Of a DNA stretch of 64,000 nt, positions 51,016 to 62,587 are shown piece after piece. The notes beneath the pieces are model-generated. The model was given only the letters and a program-made list of their open reading frames with translations, made no database searches and was not told where the DNA came from. The stretch spans positions 186,001-250,000 of the forward strand of contig JAGFNK010000019.1 in assembly GCA_025769875.1 (NCBI GenBank), in the 5' to 3' direction. Each line of letters begins with the position of its first letter. Within the stretch, counting starts at the first letter, position 1. This DNA is from Russula earlei. Taxonomy: Eukaryota; Basidiomycota; Agaricomycetes; Russulales; Russulaceae. A program made the translations under genes and the position numbers.

Positions 51016-53308
51016 ATGCGTCTCACTGCGGCCTTCACGGTGCTGCCTGCCATCAGTCATACTTTTGCATTTTCTTGGAGCAGGAATGATGTTTCCAGGC
51101 TTCCAGATCATCCCGAACCCGAAGACCTTACAAGCACAGGTTCGCGCCTCCTCTTGGAAATTTTGACTCTTTGTTCAATGTCTCGCGCAGATATGGGGCT
51201 GGATAAAGATGTAATCGGATTCGTAGATAGTGGGCCCTACTTTTTGCTTTGGTCGGGCTCATTCTGAGGCTCTCGACAATGCATGCAGGTCGTTACATGA
51301 GAAAGCCCGATTGTTTTCGTCGTGCTGCTCGGCGCATACGTGTCAGATGTGACGAAATAGACTTGGATGCCGATCAGAGGGTAAAAGGTACGCGCCTTAC
51401 ACGCATATATGCTATTTATCATAGACCCCACGTGCAGCGGCAATCTCCATGACTTTGTGTGAATTGCGGACCGCCGAATTTCATTCGATCCCCCTCGAAT
51501 GCGAGGTGTTCTCGGAAGAGGGTGGGTTAAGTGACCGTGCACTTCATGGCATCTGCGTAGAGTGAGCATGTTTCTTGAGGCTCCCAATTTGTTTACACAA
51601 CTACCACAGAGCACTCGCCAGGAGTACGCAGTCCTGGGCCAGCTATTCTGGATATCTTCGTGAAATTCGTACGCAGATTCCCGTCTAGAATTGCCTTTCC
51701 CTGCCTTGATTGTCAACAGCGCAGCTTTGCTCCGCTTACCAGCGGAGTAACGAAAAAGGTACGAGAGTTGCGACTGACGGTCCTACTTGTACGTATTTAT
51801 CTATCTCAAGACCTCGCACTCGAGATCTACAGGAATGCTACGATCGAGAAGATTGCATATATCCGTCATCTTATGCAACGCGCAGAAAGAGAGGTCGAGG
51901 AGCGGTCTCTCTGGCAATCATTACTTTCCGTGAAACTCCTAATCTTCTATAGTGACTACTGCCCTGTGTTTACGCCTCCCAAAGGACCTACAGAGCTCCG
52001 TTAACAGCCTTCAGGCCTCCCCCGGGCTTGCCGACAGAATCTACCTCGATATTTCTGCCAGGGTTCTTCATGAACTGCAGCAGGTCATTTGTCATGCAGT
52101 CCCGTTTGATTAGCACATCGACATGCTAATTGAGACGCTTCGACAGGTTATTGGCACTCAAAAGGAGGTCCTTGACGTGCAACTCCAGAAAAGCAGAGAG
52201 CATTCGCTTGCTTTGTCAGAGGTATGTACTTGATCGGTTTGTGTGGTCGCGCTGAGCTCTGGATGAGCAGCATTCGCGAACATTAATGTCAATGTCGACC
52301 GATTTTGGGCGATCATTCTCTGAGAGATTGGAATCAGGACTTCAACTTCTCGATAATCGGCTTAGTGAAACCCTTGCCTCCTCCGTAGGGACTTGTCTTG
52401 GGTATTGCAGCAGCTTTGACCATTTCTCACAGGACAAGATGTGGCAGCAATTTTCCCTTATGGAAGGGGGTCTCATTTCTGCTACGAACGCAAGTCGACG
52501 TTCCGCCCCCTGTTCCCCTCGATGACTCACATTTGGTCCAGTTGGTCGCACAACTTGCCTTGAGTGTCGAGTATTTGTCGGATGCATTGAACTCTAGTGC
52601 CCGTGAGATGAAGTTGATGAATATTGCCCAAGGAAATGCAGTTCGAGCAACGGATGCGCTCGCTGAAACTCTACAAATGATGAATGACACCGTCATGAAC
52701 GCCCTGGTTGATATAAACGCTACAGCAATGAGGGTAACCAAGATCGTTGGCGGAGACTCTAACTCATTTTATTCAAATGTCTTATCTTTGGCCCGAACTA
52801 CTGTCATTCAGTGTGAGAACAATGAAATTTGCCCCTGCTCTTCCTGTATATTCATTTCATAGGTGCGACTAACCTTCCTGCAGTGAAACATATTCCTCTT
52901 CTGCGCCTGCTTGCGCCCACGGTTGTCGAATTATTATGGTTCATTTTACGCCACTCTCGCTCTTTCATTGTCATGGTAGGTCGCCTCTTTTGGTTTTCGG
53001 TTGTGCTTGGATGATGATCCATTGGCAGCCTTGTCTTGTTGCCATTATCTCTGTGCTTCGCTGGTTGCTGCGAAAGATCCTCCCGGGACATGGTTTTAAG
53101 TACTCTCGTCCTTGTGTGTGCGATTTCAAAGCAAGTTTGGAAAGAAGCCAGTACTCAACTGCTCGTTCAACGCCTTGTGCACGCCGTCGCCCATTTGAGT
53201 GGAGGTCGTCCAAATTTTCTCGTATCCCTGATCGACTTTGCGAACGCCGTCTGGATTATTGACCACTGTCATACGCTGTGTCTACCGCTGCTCACACTGG
53301 AATATTAA
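51016..53308 (+). CDS. Tht1/Kar5-like nuclear fusion (karyogamy) protein
   Basis: Membrane protein of the nuclear envelope/ER needed for fusion of nuclei after mating in yeasts. ATG 51016 starts a signal-peptide-like stretch (MRLTAAFTVLPAISHTFAFS). Exons then give KPDCFRRAARRIRVRCDEID, MTLCELRTAEFHSIPLEC, RALARSTQSWASYSGYLREI, QLCSAYQRSN, LEIYRNATIEKIAYIRHLM, a long series of amphipathic helices (REVEERSLWQSLLS; RLESGLQLLDNRLSETLASS; LALSVEYLSDALNSSAREMK) and C-terminal hydrophobic segments (LLWFILRHSRSFIVMVGRLF; PCLVAIISVLRWLL). The Cys pattern at the start and the coiled-coil-then-membrane layout match the Tht1 family. About eight introns; one TAG at 52111-52113 must be inside an intron (52063-52113 fits in phase) or is a true stop. 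The 3' end is uncertain. Confidence 0.72.
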
Positions 53309-53538
53309 TACCACAACTTTGTTGGTTGGCGTGTGAGGATGACGTCATACACGCGTTCTCCTCACTTGCCCCACGTTTAAGAGGAGTGTGTTTCCAACGT
53401 GGCCCCTTTCCCTCATTCCTTTGCCTTACTGTAACCGCCTGGTGAAGTTCTCGTTCACTGATAAATGCCCCCTGTTTCTCGTGGCTCATCCCCGTCTCAG
53501 CAACGAACACACTTGACTCAATCACCCCAACTCAAAAC

Positions 53539-54165
53539 ATGGTATCAACTCGCAGCAGCTCTCGCATCAGACAGAGTACCTCCCCCGAGCGTCCTTCGTC
53601 CTCCATCTTGCTCGAAACGCGCCTCACGAAGAAGGATGACTTCCCGTCTCTCTTACCGAAGGAAGAGCGGGGCATCCGTTCCGACGTCAAGAAACCGCCG
53701 GGGCAAGTCCGACTCACCCCTTTTGTCCACGTCCTCCTTTGCATTCTCCTCGTGTGCATGGGTTGGTACGCCTACCGAAGGACCGTCACCGCGGCAGACA
53801 TATTCAAATCCACGGGCACGTTCCCCCTCTCCTCGACCCCTCTCTCCCTCTACAGAAACCCAGTGTGGAATTTCATATCGCAACAAACCAGTCGGGGCAT
53901 GCGAGGCTTCTACCAACGTTCGAGGGGACCTCATTCCGACGTGGAACGGCGCATTGAAGAGCTGGCGGACGCCTTGGGTGTCAACCGTGTCGATTTCGCT
54001 AGCGCGATTGCAGGCGCAGTGCGCAAGCTCGTCCCCCGAGCATCGTTGTCTTCGCTAGCCAGCGAGGCGAAAGAGACAGGCGGCGGCCGCATTATGGAGG
54101 TACTGCTAGGGGAATATCCTCACGTTGTACACATCGCCGACGGCGTCAAGAGCAAGATGGGGTAG
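53539..54165 (+). CDS. Small single-pass membrane protein of unknown function
   Basis: One uninterrupted frame of 208 residues from ATG 53539 to TAG 54165. A Ser/Arg-rich N-terminal part is followed by one clear transmembrane segment (FVHVLLCILLVCMGWYAY, residues about 62-79), a linker, and a helical C-terminal half with an amphipathic stretch (VERRIEELADALGVNRVDFA) ending VHIADGVKSKMG. There is no signal peptide, so it is probably a type II or tail-facing membrane protein. I do not recognise a named family. It lies 230 bp downstream of the Tht1-like gene and converges with RRF1. Confidence 0.8.
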   Translation: MVSTRSSSRIRQSTSPERPSSSILLETRLTKKDDFPSLLPKEERGIRSDVKKPPGQVRLTPFVHVLLCILLVCMGWYAYRRTVTAADIFKSTGTFPLSSTPLSLYRNPVWNFISQQTSRGMRGFYQRSRGPHSDVERRIEELADALGVNRVDFASAIAGAVRKLVPRASLSSLASEAKETGGGRIMEVLLGEYPHVVHIADGVKSKMG

Positions 54166-54371
54166 CATGATACATTTCGAGGATCATCCCTATTGTGTAT
54201 GTCACAGCCTCTGGAGTCGGATATCCGTCTCGTCCCCACATCGATATACTTGGTTATGAATTGTTATTGTAACACAAATGTTGATATGCCAAGATAGTAG
54301 TGTGTGGACGGTCTTTCGGATGCGTATCGATGGAGTAGAGAGAAACGCCCGATTTGACTGGGACGAAGCCT

Positions 54372-55466
54372 TCACCGTGCGCCCGTGCTTCTTTTGATGT
54401 GAGCCAAGACTGCGTCCACGTCGGCGATGTGGCGGTCTTGCAGCTTTCGGAACTGAGGAACCGAATCCATTTCACATTTCGAATCAGGTAAACCTCTTGG
54501 GAATTGCACTCACTTCGTCGTATTGAACAGAGTGTCGAGGATATTTGCCTTTCTTCACGCTAGCCTGAAGTTGGCGACGAATTTGAACGCGCGTTTCCTC
54601 TGCCAGCTTTGACGCGGCCGAATACGCGGCCAGACGCGCTTCCACTGTCGGCCTCGAGGCGTGGACATGAAGGAAGAAGATATCACCGGTAGGAAAACTC
54701 ACTTCGGTACCGGTATTCTCAACGTGCGCTCGTCGACTCGTTGAGGGATGACACCCTGTATCTTGGCCTCGTATAAGGCGTCTTGGACGTGCTTCAGATT
54801 CTACTGGAAGGCAATGCACCCGCCCCAATCAGTGGACATCCCCCTTTTTTTTTTTTTCTTTGCAAAACCCTCGTTTGAGACGGTGGAGGAGGGAAGAGGG
54901 GGGTGGGGGGGACATCACAAACCGGCGGCGAGGAGGGGGAAACGACGAGCGAAGCGGACACGAAACGACAACCAACTCACCTTCGGATCGAAAACGGTGA
55001 CGACGAGGGTCGACCCGTCGCGCACGCCAACGGTGGCCAGCTCTTCCAACTGGAACTTCTTCCCCTCCGACGCCGAAGCCAAAGCCGACGCAGACGCAGA
55101 GGCAGGGGAGGCATGATGTGCCAGCGAGACGCGCACGGGCGCGAGCAGCCGCGGCGTGACGCGGCCGCTGGCCCGGGCCTCGAGCTGCGCGACCTCGCGA
55201 CGGAGCCACTCCACGGAGACGGCCATCCTGGCGTCCGCGCGCGCAATCTCGTCTCGCGCGGTGGGGTCCGCCAGCGTCTGCTGCGAACCGGGCGTGAGGG
55301 ACGCCGTCGCGATCGGTCCGCGCTTCGAGCTGGAGCCGTATGACGCGCGCCACAGCCTGTTGTTGAAGGGAGGAGACGTCGCGGTCCGGGTCGCGGTCGT
55401 GAGGGTGGCGGCGGGCGGTCTGACTGTTGACAAACGTAGGCTGCGGCTTAGGAGTGATGATGACAT
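54372..55466 (-). CDS. RRF1: Mitochondrial ribosome recycling factor
   Basis: Frees mitochondrial ribosomes after translation termination. ATG 55466 starts a Ser/Arg-rich mitochondrial presequence (MSSSLLSRSLRLSTVRPPAA), then RMAVSVEWLRREVAQLEARA (long helix of domain I), GRVTPRLLAPVRV, LEELATVGVRDGSTLVVTVF, an intron of about 200 bp with an A run, HVQDALYEAKIQGVIPQRVD, ERTLRIPVPK, another intron, PTVEARLAAYSAASKLAEET, VQIRRQLQASVKKGKYPRHS, and a last exon FRKLQDRHIADVDAVLAHIK with stop at 54372. The order (helix, beta domain, return helix pair) is that of the RRF family. The length (about 280 residues) includes the presequence. No frame breaks. It converges on the 53539 gene with 206 bp between stops. 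Confidence 0.9.
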
Positions 55467-56948
55467 TTCTTTTTACTGTGGGAACGTGATGAGAGAGATA
55501 CAGCCACCGCTGCGGAGGGGGGGACTGCGGAGGGGACAAACCGAGAAGGAGAGGGACGAACCGCCCAGGCAGGTGGCGGTTCTGAACTGAAAGATCCTAA
55601 TTTGGCACAACAACGAACCAACCAATCCCGGACGTGGCGCGATCACCACCTGCTCGTCATGCTCCTTCAGGTCTATTTTGTTTTCAAACCACAACCCCAA
55701 TCTCTCGCAATTCGAATGCTTCCTCGCATTGACCAACCCAATCAATTTCTGATTGCAGCACGACATGTTTCATCCCGCGTCTACTCCGTGAATTGTATCA
55801 GCCCTGACCATGTCTGAACAGCGTCAGAGGGACATTTTGAACGATATCAAATTCCCGAAGACCGCAGCCACCGTAGTGCAAATCTTCTGGTGCACGCGCC
55901 CGATGGAGGGACAGCCGTGATTACCACGAACGCTCGTCCGCTGATGTTGCCACCGGAACGGAGCGCCGTCGTGGGGCAATATCACATCCATGAGAAGGGT
56001 AAAGGCAACGTACGCCACGCCCCCCTAAACCCGTGAGAAGCAATCGTAAAGACTAACGGTATTGCATCGAGGACGATCGTCTCCCGAGATGGATAATAGT
56101 CCCGTTAAATTGGAATGAGTGGACCACAGCCACGGCGACAGTCTGCCAGTGAGAGTTCAATATAGTATCACGGATGATGGAATGACACTTTTGCTTAGAT
56201 CCGTACTTCTTTCCTAGCCACGTTCAATCCCAAAGTTGACGCCGGATCATGTCAATGTAGGCCGCGCGTCGAGCCGAGAGCAGGATCTGAAATTGACCAA
56301 TGACACTCATGGTGACCGTGCACAGAACCTCTTACTGCAAGAGGCGGTCTGCCTTTACGTCCCCCGCAGAGATGGAGGTGATCTCTGCGGCATCCCATCC
56401 GCCACAATTCTAGGATACGGACGATGGCGAAATATGTGACCTGCATTTTGGCCGATGTTGCCGAGTGGGACGCCTGTGACACGTCTGCTGCACTGCAAGG
56501 GTCATAGCACAAGATTTATCTTTCCCCCCTGCGCGACGTCGGTGTCAACCTCGAGGTGGCGAGTGATCGATGTCTTCAACAATAGGACTGCAACAGCTCC
56601 CGCCAACCCGGATGCAACATCCTCGTTCTACAGTTGGCCATCTCACCATGACGATGATCGTCCCTTGTGTTGAAATGATAATTTGCTTTTGGTTTCATGG
56701 CACTGTCATATCCTTGAATATGAGGCTTACGCCGCAAGTGATGATCACCCGAAGCTTAAATGTCATGTTCTGAGCATTACGATTTTTCAGAATTGTGGCC
56801 GGTAAAATTTTGAGCCGGGGGGGGTATAAGTCATCATCGTGAGTCGAACCCGTTACGTCTCCAGCGGTCACTGATCTGTCCGAATGAACAGAGACACCGA
56901 ATTGAAATGGGAGAAGAAACATTAGAACAATGGACAAGGAGTGGTACG
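55467..56948. other. Stretch without a recognised gene
   Basis: 1.5 kb of host-like DNA upstream of RRF1. An ATG at 55810 opens MSEQRQRDILNDIKFPKTAA, which looks protein-like for about 35 codons but is soon closed and matches nothing I know. Other frames are short. No RNA gene was seen. Confidence 0.45.
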
Positions 56949-57589
56949 TCAGGACAAGTGATGGTAGAGAGAAACCTCCACGGGTAATTTGACAGTCGGG
57001 AGAGGAGAACTGACGCGATGATAACTTGGAGGCGGTTCTTTTCCAAAATGGGTCACCCCCACATCACCCTGCGGCAGGTTGTTCCCCGCAGACATCTGAC
57101 AGCTTATCGATCTTAGGGAGTTATCATCAACGCACTGCGTGTCTTGAGCTGGCCCAGTGGGAGAAGGAAGACGCTCACCTTCCAGCCTGAGAGTGTTAGC
57201 CACGCTCGAACCAGTGACATAATAAATCCTACGAGGATGCCAGCGATAATGGGCAAGCAGGGCTTCAAGTCCTCATCACTGACGTTATGCTCTTTCCCAG
57301 TCCTGCCTGGTGATGGGTGTGTGGTTTGGGCCGAATTTGTGTACCAGACGGTTGTCACAACAAGGGTCCTACAGCAGAGAACTGAGAGCCTATCTCGTTG
57401 GACTCTTTTGACACCACCTGCAGTGGTACTCTCGGTGTCTCCTATGGCAGTAACAGAGCCACTTGGAACACAAGTGGGCCCCCCCCCCCCCCCCCGACAC
57501 CGAACTGACGACAACCAAGCGAAACGGTTACACCATGTTACAATTGTTAACCACCTACACTGTTGATGTGAACTAAATGAACGACTCAA
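56949..57589 (-). CDS. Possible single-pass membrane protein (fragment or poorly resolved gene)
   Basis: On the minus strand an open frame with VVTTVWYTNSAQTTHPSPG leads into a hydrophobic segment PIIAGILVGFIMSLVRAW (near 57200-57250). A good GT-AG intron (about 57123-57177) joins it to CVDDNSLRSISCQ and a tail with GKEPPPSYHRVSSPLPTV. A Ser/Thr-rich outside part, one membrane helix and a PPPSY-type cytosolic tail resemble many uncharacterised mushroom surface proteins. No signal peptide or start codon is clear, and a 16-base G run (57479-57494, C on the plus strand) lies in the upstream part. Treat it as a candidate only. Confidence 0.35.
57479..57494. repeat. Homopolymer of 16 C
   Basis: An uninterrupted C run on the plus strand. 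Such runs are unstable and hard to sequence, so the length shown may be inexact. Confidence 0.9.
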
Positions 57590-57987
57590 GCACTTTACGA
57601 CGGTAGTGCCCCAACCTGTGGAGACAAGAAATCATGCTCCGACCGCATTTGCGACCACGATCGTTTCCAGGCTGGTCAGGGTGTCAGCGTGACAATATCC
57701 TGTACTCCAACGTGGCTCTGCTGCCAGAATTCGTCAACAGAGCTCCCATTCCCGGTGCTATCCCATTCAGATTCCATCTCACGTCTCTGTCTCCGCCGCA
57801 ACCTCAGACGGCTCTCTCCAGTTGTGCTGCGCGTGATTGGTCGGAGTTTGGTTACGTAACGAGGGGGGGTGTGCTCATACGTCACCAGTCATTCACTCAC
57901 CAGCGCGATCCACGCTGTATACCCAATCGTTTCCAAGTCATCGTCTGCCCATTGCAACTGTACTTCTATATAGCTAGCTTCATAAAT
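57590..57987. other. Presumed promoter region of the RBR gene
   Basis: About 400 bp with no recognised gene on either strand. A TATA-like CTATATAGCT at 57966-57975 lies shortly before the proposed start codon at 57988. Confidence 0.5.
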
Positions 57988-60900
57988 ATGAGTTGTCAAG
58001 AAAAGAGTAATTCCACCGTTGTCGTCCCTCGATCCCATGGGTTACCACAGGTACCCTACCAGGTTCTTGGTTTGCACTCCCCTTTACCTGACTGCCCTGC
58101 GATTCTTTTAGAAACCCAGCGTTTCTTCTTGCGTGTCACCAACGCGTGGAAAACCTCGGGCGATCTGCAGGAAATTCATCTATCGGGGTTTTTGTGAGGA
58201 GCGGCAATGTCTTCCGTGTGCATGTCCGCTACAGCGACATGGTATGATCAGCATGTATCGTCCCTGTTCTGTTCTCATCCTTACGGGCTGTTCCTAGATC
58301 GAGCTGGTTGATTATCTCCTGGAACGTGATGACTGCCCGTCTCAACTTCGTTCCGTTCGAAAAACTTTCGCCCGTCCCGTCCCTGTAGGTGCTTTCTCTA
58401 TTCGGCGCCACTACGCTTAATCGGAACAGGACAAGTGTGGGAGGAAATACCGTCAGACCGACCGGGTCTGCTCCAATTTTCTCGAGAGCGATGGCATCTG
58501 TACGCGGCGTAACTGCCCTTTCGCGCACCTTCGTTCCCTCCAGATTTACGATTCCCTGCAATTAGTGAAGGTGCGCTATTTTCGCCCTAACTGCGATAGC
58601 CTCCTTATCTTATGTGATAACCTTAGCCCGTTGACCTTGAAGTCGGCCATTCATAATATACTGCAGTATTGTGTCAATGCTCATCCTGCCCGTTTCAGGT
58701 GCCTCGCCCGCAGGATATCGACCCGAGGACTGCGGTTACCCCACCTCTCGTGACTGACGATCACCCTGTGGTCAAGTTACCAGAAAAGGCTCACTACACC
58801 TCTCCTCAACCACCATTGATTGACAACATCCTTCCCCTCGGCCCGGTCGTTCAGCTCCCAAAAGCTTCTTTCCCTGATCGTAAATCAACTATGACAGAGA
58901 TGAATGCTTCTGACCCCCTCCAGTGCCCCGTTGTGGGTCACAATCCTAGTGCAACTATTTGCTCTCTTAAAACTGCGGAGTCCCAACAATCAAACTCTGA
59001 TAGATTACCTGAAATAGTACTGTCCCTTTTCTTCCTCTGTCAATACATGAACTTCGTCTGACATGTCTTTCGACACAGGAGGGGCAACGAGACCGTGTAG
59101 AAACTCCCAGGCACCCTCTAAATATTTCCTGGAAGAGATCCATCGAGTCCTTTTCGGATCCAATTCCTCCCATCGGTAAGAGCTCTGCTACTGGTGGGAG
59201 TAGTGTGACAAACACTCCTGCCCGCATTCCATGTCCTGGAAATTTCGATCTCCACCAGTCGTCCCCTACGACAATTTCGTCCCCCGTGGAGTTGCTTGGT
59301 CAAGTGCATCGGCCATCGGTTTGCCTTGATTGGTTCTATGGACGGTGTTTTCGTCCCCACTGCAAATACTCGCACTGTTCAGTCCCTCCACGTTTCCTAG
59401 AGGATGCTGTTGTAAGTGAATTCAAGCTTCTCTTCTGCTCGTCATATCACGAATGCCCTTAGGTGGTCCCTCAACGCCCCCCCGTGCTGCACCCCCCCGT
59501 TCCCCCGCCGGCGCAGACAGACCCAACACAGGTACCCTCACTCCACCAGAAGGTCCCCACTGGCTTGTTCCCGGAGCTCAGGGACCAGCAGCCACGGACT
59601 CCCATGGAACCTTGCGCTCCGGCTGCTGCACCAATCTCCGCCGTGGAGAGCAATGCAGTTGTCGTCGCAGCCGGAAAATTTAGCTTATCGCACCCCCTTG
59701 CATCGCTTGCCCCTTATTTCCAAGGAAAACCGACGTCGACCCCTCCCATTGGTCATGTGGACGCTGTTTCCTCGCGAGCTCGACCCCCTCCAAAGCCGCA
59801 AGAGCGACTACTTCTCAGAAATACGTCCTCAGACGAGATCATTCATTCTGTGATGGAGTCCGCTCAAGTCAAATTCTCTGGCGGATTCTTCATTGAAACA
59901 ATCGTTACTGGGTTCGAATCCCGTTCCTTTGTCATCGAGGATATTCCTGTAAAAGTGGACCGTGCTGCCATTGAAGATCTCGTTGCTCCTTTCGGCGAGG
60001 TTCACGATGTCCGGTTTCGTGATGACAGGCAAAGTGACGATTGCTCATCCCGTCCTGTCTTTGTACGAATGGCAACTTATCGCGAGGCAGTCCGGGCCAT
60101 AAACGGGCTTGATGGCATAGACGCTTTTGGGCGCCGCCTCGATGTAAAAAACCTCGCAAGGCGTATGATTCGGGACAACTATGTCCATGTCTCTTGGCCT
60201 GTACCCTCTAAAGTAGGTTATGCTGGATATAGCACCCTAGCCGCAGCCGAAAATGCGGTGTCCAATGCCAACGGCAAGGTAGTGAAGGGGTACTGGATTA
60301 CCGCAAGCATATACGATAACATACCGAAAATCGGCGACTTTAATGTTCGCTTTACGGGACTACCTCCGTGGGTTGAGGAGAAATTTTTAAGCAAATTCGG
60401 GTCATTAGAAGGCGCCATGTTGGGGCGCCCAAACCACCAGGCTCCAGAATTCGGAGTTCCCGCGGTTCGCAAAACCTTAGAAAATTTCGGGAAGGTCATC
60501 AAATTCATTGTCACCCCGGGCCCCTACAAGGACGGTATTGTTCGCGTGTGGTGCCAGTTCGGATCTCAAGACGTCGCGGGCGCAGCCTGCGAACTTCACA
60601 ATGTGAAGCAGCGTTCTTTAGGCATGGAGAAGATCTCAGTTCGACGCGTGCTCTCTGTTATTGAGCATGTTCCCCACGCAAGGCTCGATCTCGTCAAACA
60701 GGATTTGATTCATCTCCAACAGAAGGTGTGGGCTCATACTTATGGAGCCCACCTCGACTTTATCTCGCGTTACGATGGTGCCGAAGCTCCCATCAGGTTG
60801 GTGGCCGAGGATAGCAAGACGCTTGCAGGCCTCAGGGTTGAGTTCAAAGAGATCGTGGATGGCGAAATTCTTAAAGAAGATGGTCAGCAAGTCTGGGACG

Positions 60901-61911
60901 ATTTCTTTCGTCGAGAGGCAGGCTTTCGTTTCATGGAGCAGTTGCGCGGCCACCACCCTGGCGTTGAGATAATAGTCCATACCTTACGCAGATGCGTCCG
61001 GCTCATTGGAACCGTAGAGCTGCGTCAACCGGTTGCTGCGGCCATTCTTGCCAAACTTTCCTCACTTCGGCAGCATAAGGTCCACACTATACCACTCGAT
61101 GGGCAGGCAATGGGCGTTCTCGCGAGTCCTGACTTTCGCGCGGCGCAGCAGCGGCATGGAGACGACAACATCCGGTTAGACTTTCAAGGGCATGTTCTTC
61201 TTGTTCGTGGCCCAGAAGACGTCTATGAAGAGGTGCAGCAAATTGTCCATCTGGTCAAGGCACGCCACGTTGCCGACTGCGGCGATGATCACTGTCCCGT
61301 ATGCCTGGGACCTCCAATGACACCAATTTCCCTGAGCTGCGGCCACAGATGGTGCAAGGCTTGCTTAGTCGCGTACCTGACGGCGGCGGCCGATACTCGA
61401 TCGTTCCCCATCAGCTGCTTTGGAAATCAAGGCAGGTGTACGGAGCGTATCGCTATGCGGATGGCACGCAACGTACTCAACCCTGCCGATTTTGACGCCC
61501 TCGCACTGGCGGCGTTTCATGCTTATGTGCAGGCGCATCCCGAGGAATACCACTACTGTCCGACGCCCGATTGCCCACAGGCGTACCCCAACGGTCCCTC
61601 ATGACTTCCCACTTTCTTGTCCGTCCTGCCTTGCACGCATCTGCTCGTCGTGCCACGTCGAATACCACGAGGGCGTCACCTGTGCGGACCGCGAGGACGG
61701 TGGGGACCGTCTGTTCCAGGAGTGGATGCGGGTTCACGACGTCAAGAAATGCCCTGGTTGCAATGCGCCCATTGAGCACGCGGCGGGTTGTAACCACATG
61801 ACGTGCACGCGCTGTCACACGCATACGTGTTGGGTCTGCCTCGAGACGTTCCCTCAAGGCCAAGGGATTTACGATCATATGCGAGAAAAGCACGGTGGTA
61901 TCGGTCTCTGA
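57988..61911 (+). CDS. RBR-type E3 ubiquitin ligase with CCCH zinc fingers and RRM-like domains
   Basis: A predicted ubiquitin ligase that may bind RNA. From a tentative ATG at 57988, short exons carry CCCH-type fingers: ICRKFIYRGFCEERQC (near 58165), CSNFLESDGICTRRNCPFAH (near 58468-58530) and CLDWFYGRCFRPHCKYSH (near 59322-59378). The long exon from about 59463 has an RRM-like domain (SFVIEDIPVKVDRAAIEDLV ... GRRLDVK) and a second divergent pair (VHVSWPVPSKVGY; FNVRFTGLPPW; KVIKFIVTPGP). The C-terminal RING-between-RING part has CPVCLGPPMTPISLSCGHRW (RING1, near 61290), CPTPDCPQAY, CPSCLARICSSCHVEYHEG (IBR) and CPGCNAPIEHAAGCNHMTC (RING2, catalytic Cys after the Gly; near 61750-61810). One extra C in the run near 61583-61586 breaks the frame between IBR segments; elsewhere it is sound. 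Stop 61911. About 1150 residues; the first exons are uncertain. Confidence 0.85.
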
Positions 61912-62587
61912 TCTTTTTTTTTTTCTTTCATCCTGAGCCGTATCTATCTATTGTATCTATATTTACTGGGTCTGACAACCTTCCATGAGCTGAATGTGCA
62001 TTCTTACACACTTCGTTGTTCTTACCTTTCTGTGTCTGTGTCTACAGGATATCTGCACTCTGAACTCTACTTTACTATGCTCGCGGCGTTCTTAAAGATT
62101 AGATTATCGTCGTTCTATCACATGTACGTTATATAGGTCGTGTCGTGTCAACGAGAGAGTTCCTTTTGAATCAATCCCAAATGCCCTCGCAAGGGGGCGC
62201 ATATCGAAGATGAAAGGGTGGAGAATAGCTACATATAGAGTGCGGAAGGAGAATCACCTCTCCGATAGAAGATGGGCGAGGGGAGAGCGGGTAACAAGAA
62301 TGAGCCGAGGATGGTAACAAACAGTAGCAGGTAAGTAGCAGAACGAAATTCGAGTTTGAGAAAACTTGGATCGAAGGAGCACCGAGGGAGAGCTGCCCGG
62401 TGCGGGACACATTCTGCCAGCACGCGAGAGTATCACAGGTACAGGTACGTGACGAACTGTGAGGAAAGTAACACGTCGTCAGAAAATCGTCATCAAGTAT
62501 GCAAGAAGCAGAAAAAACTTTCGCATTCTTGCGATGAAAAGTTGGCAAGGGGGGAAGGGGGGAAGGGGGGGGTAAAATCAGGCAGCA
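61912..62587. other. Convergent 3' regions
   Basis: About 675 bp between the stop of the RBR gene (61911) and the stop of the minus-strand gene (62588). It should hold both 3' UTRs. A T-rich run directly follows the RBR stop (61914-61929). No gene was seen. Confidence 0.6.

Noticed and set aside
54903..55590. Overlapping long frames on both strands at RRF1
   Set aside because: Only the minus-strand frame has ribosome recycling factor motifs; the others are shadows of G+C-rich sequence.
59900..59930. T-arm-like GGGTTCGAATCCC word
   Set aside because: It lies inside the conserved RRM-like coding region of the RBR gene (VTGFESRSF), and no D-arm or anticodon arm surrounds it.
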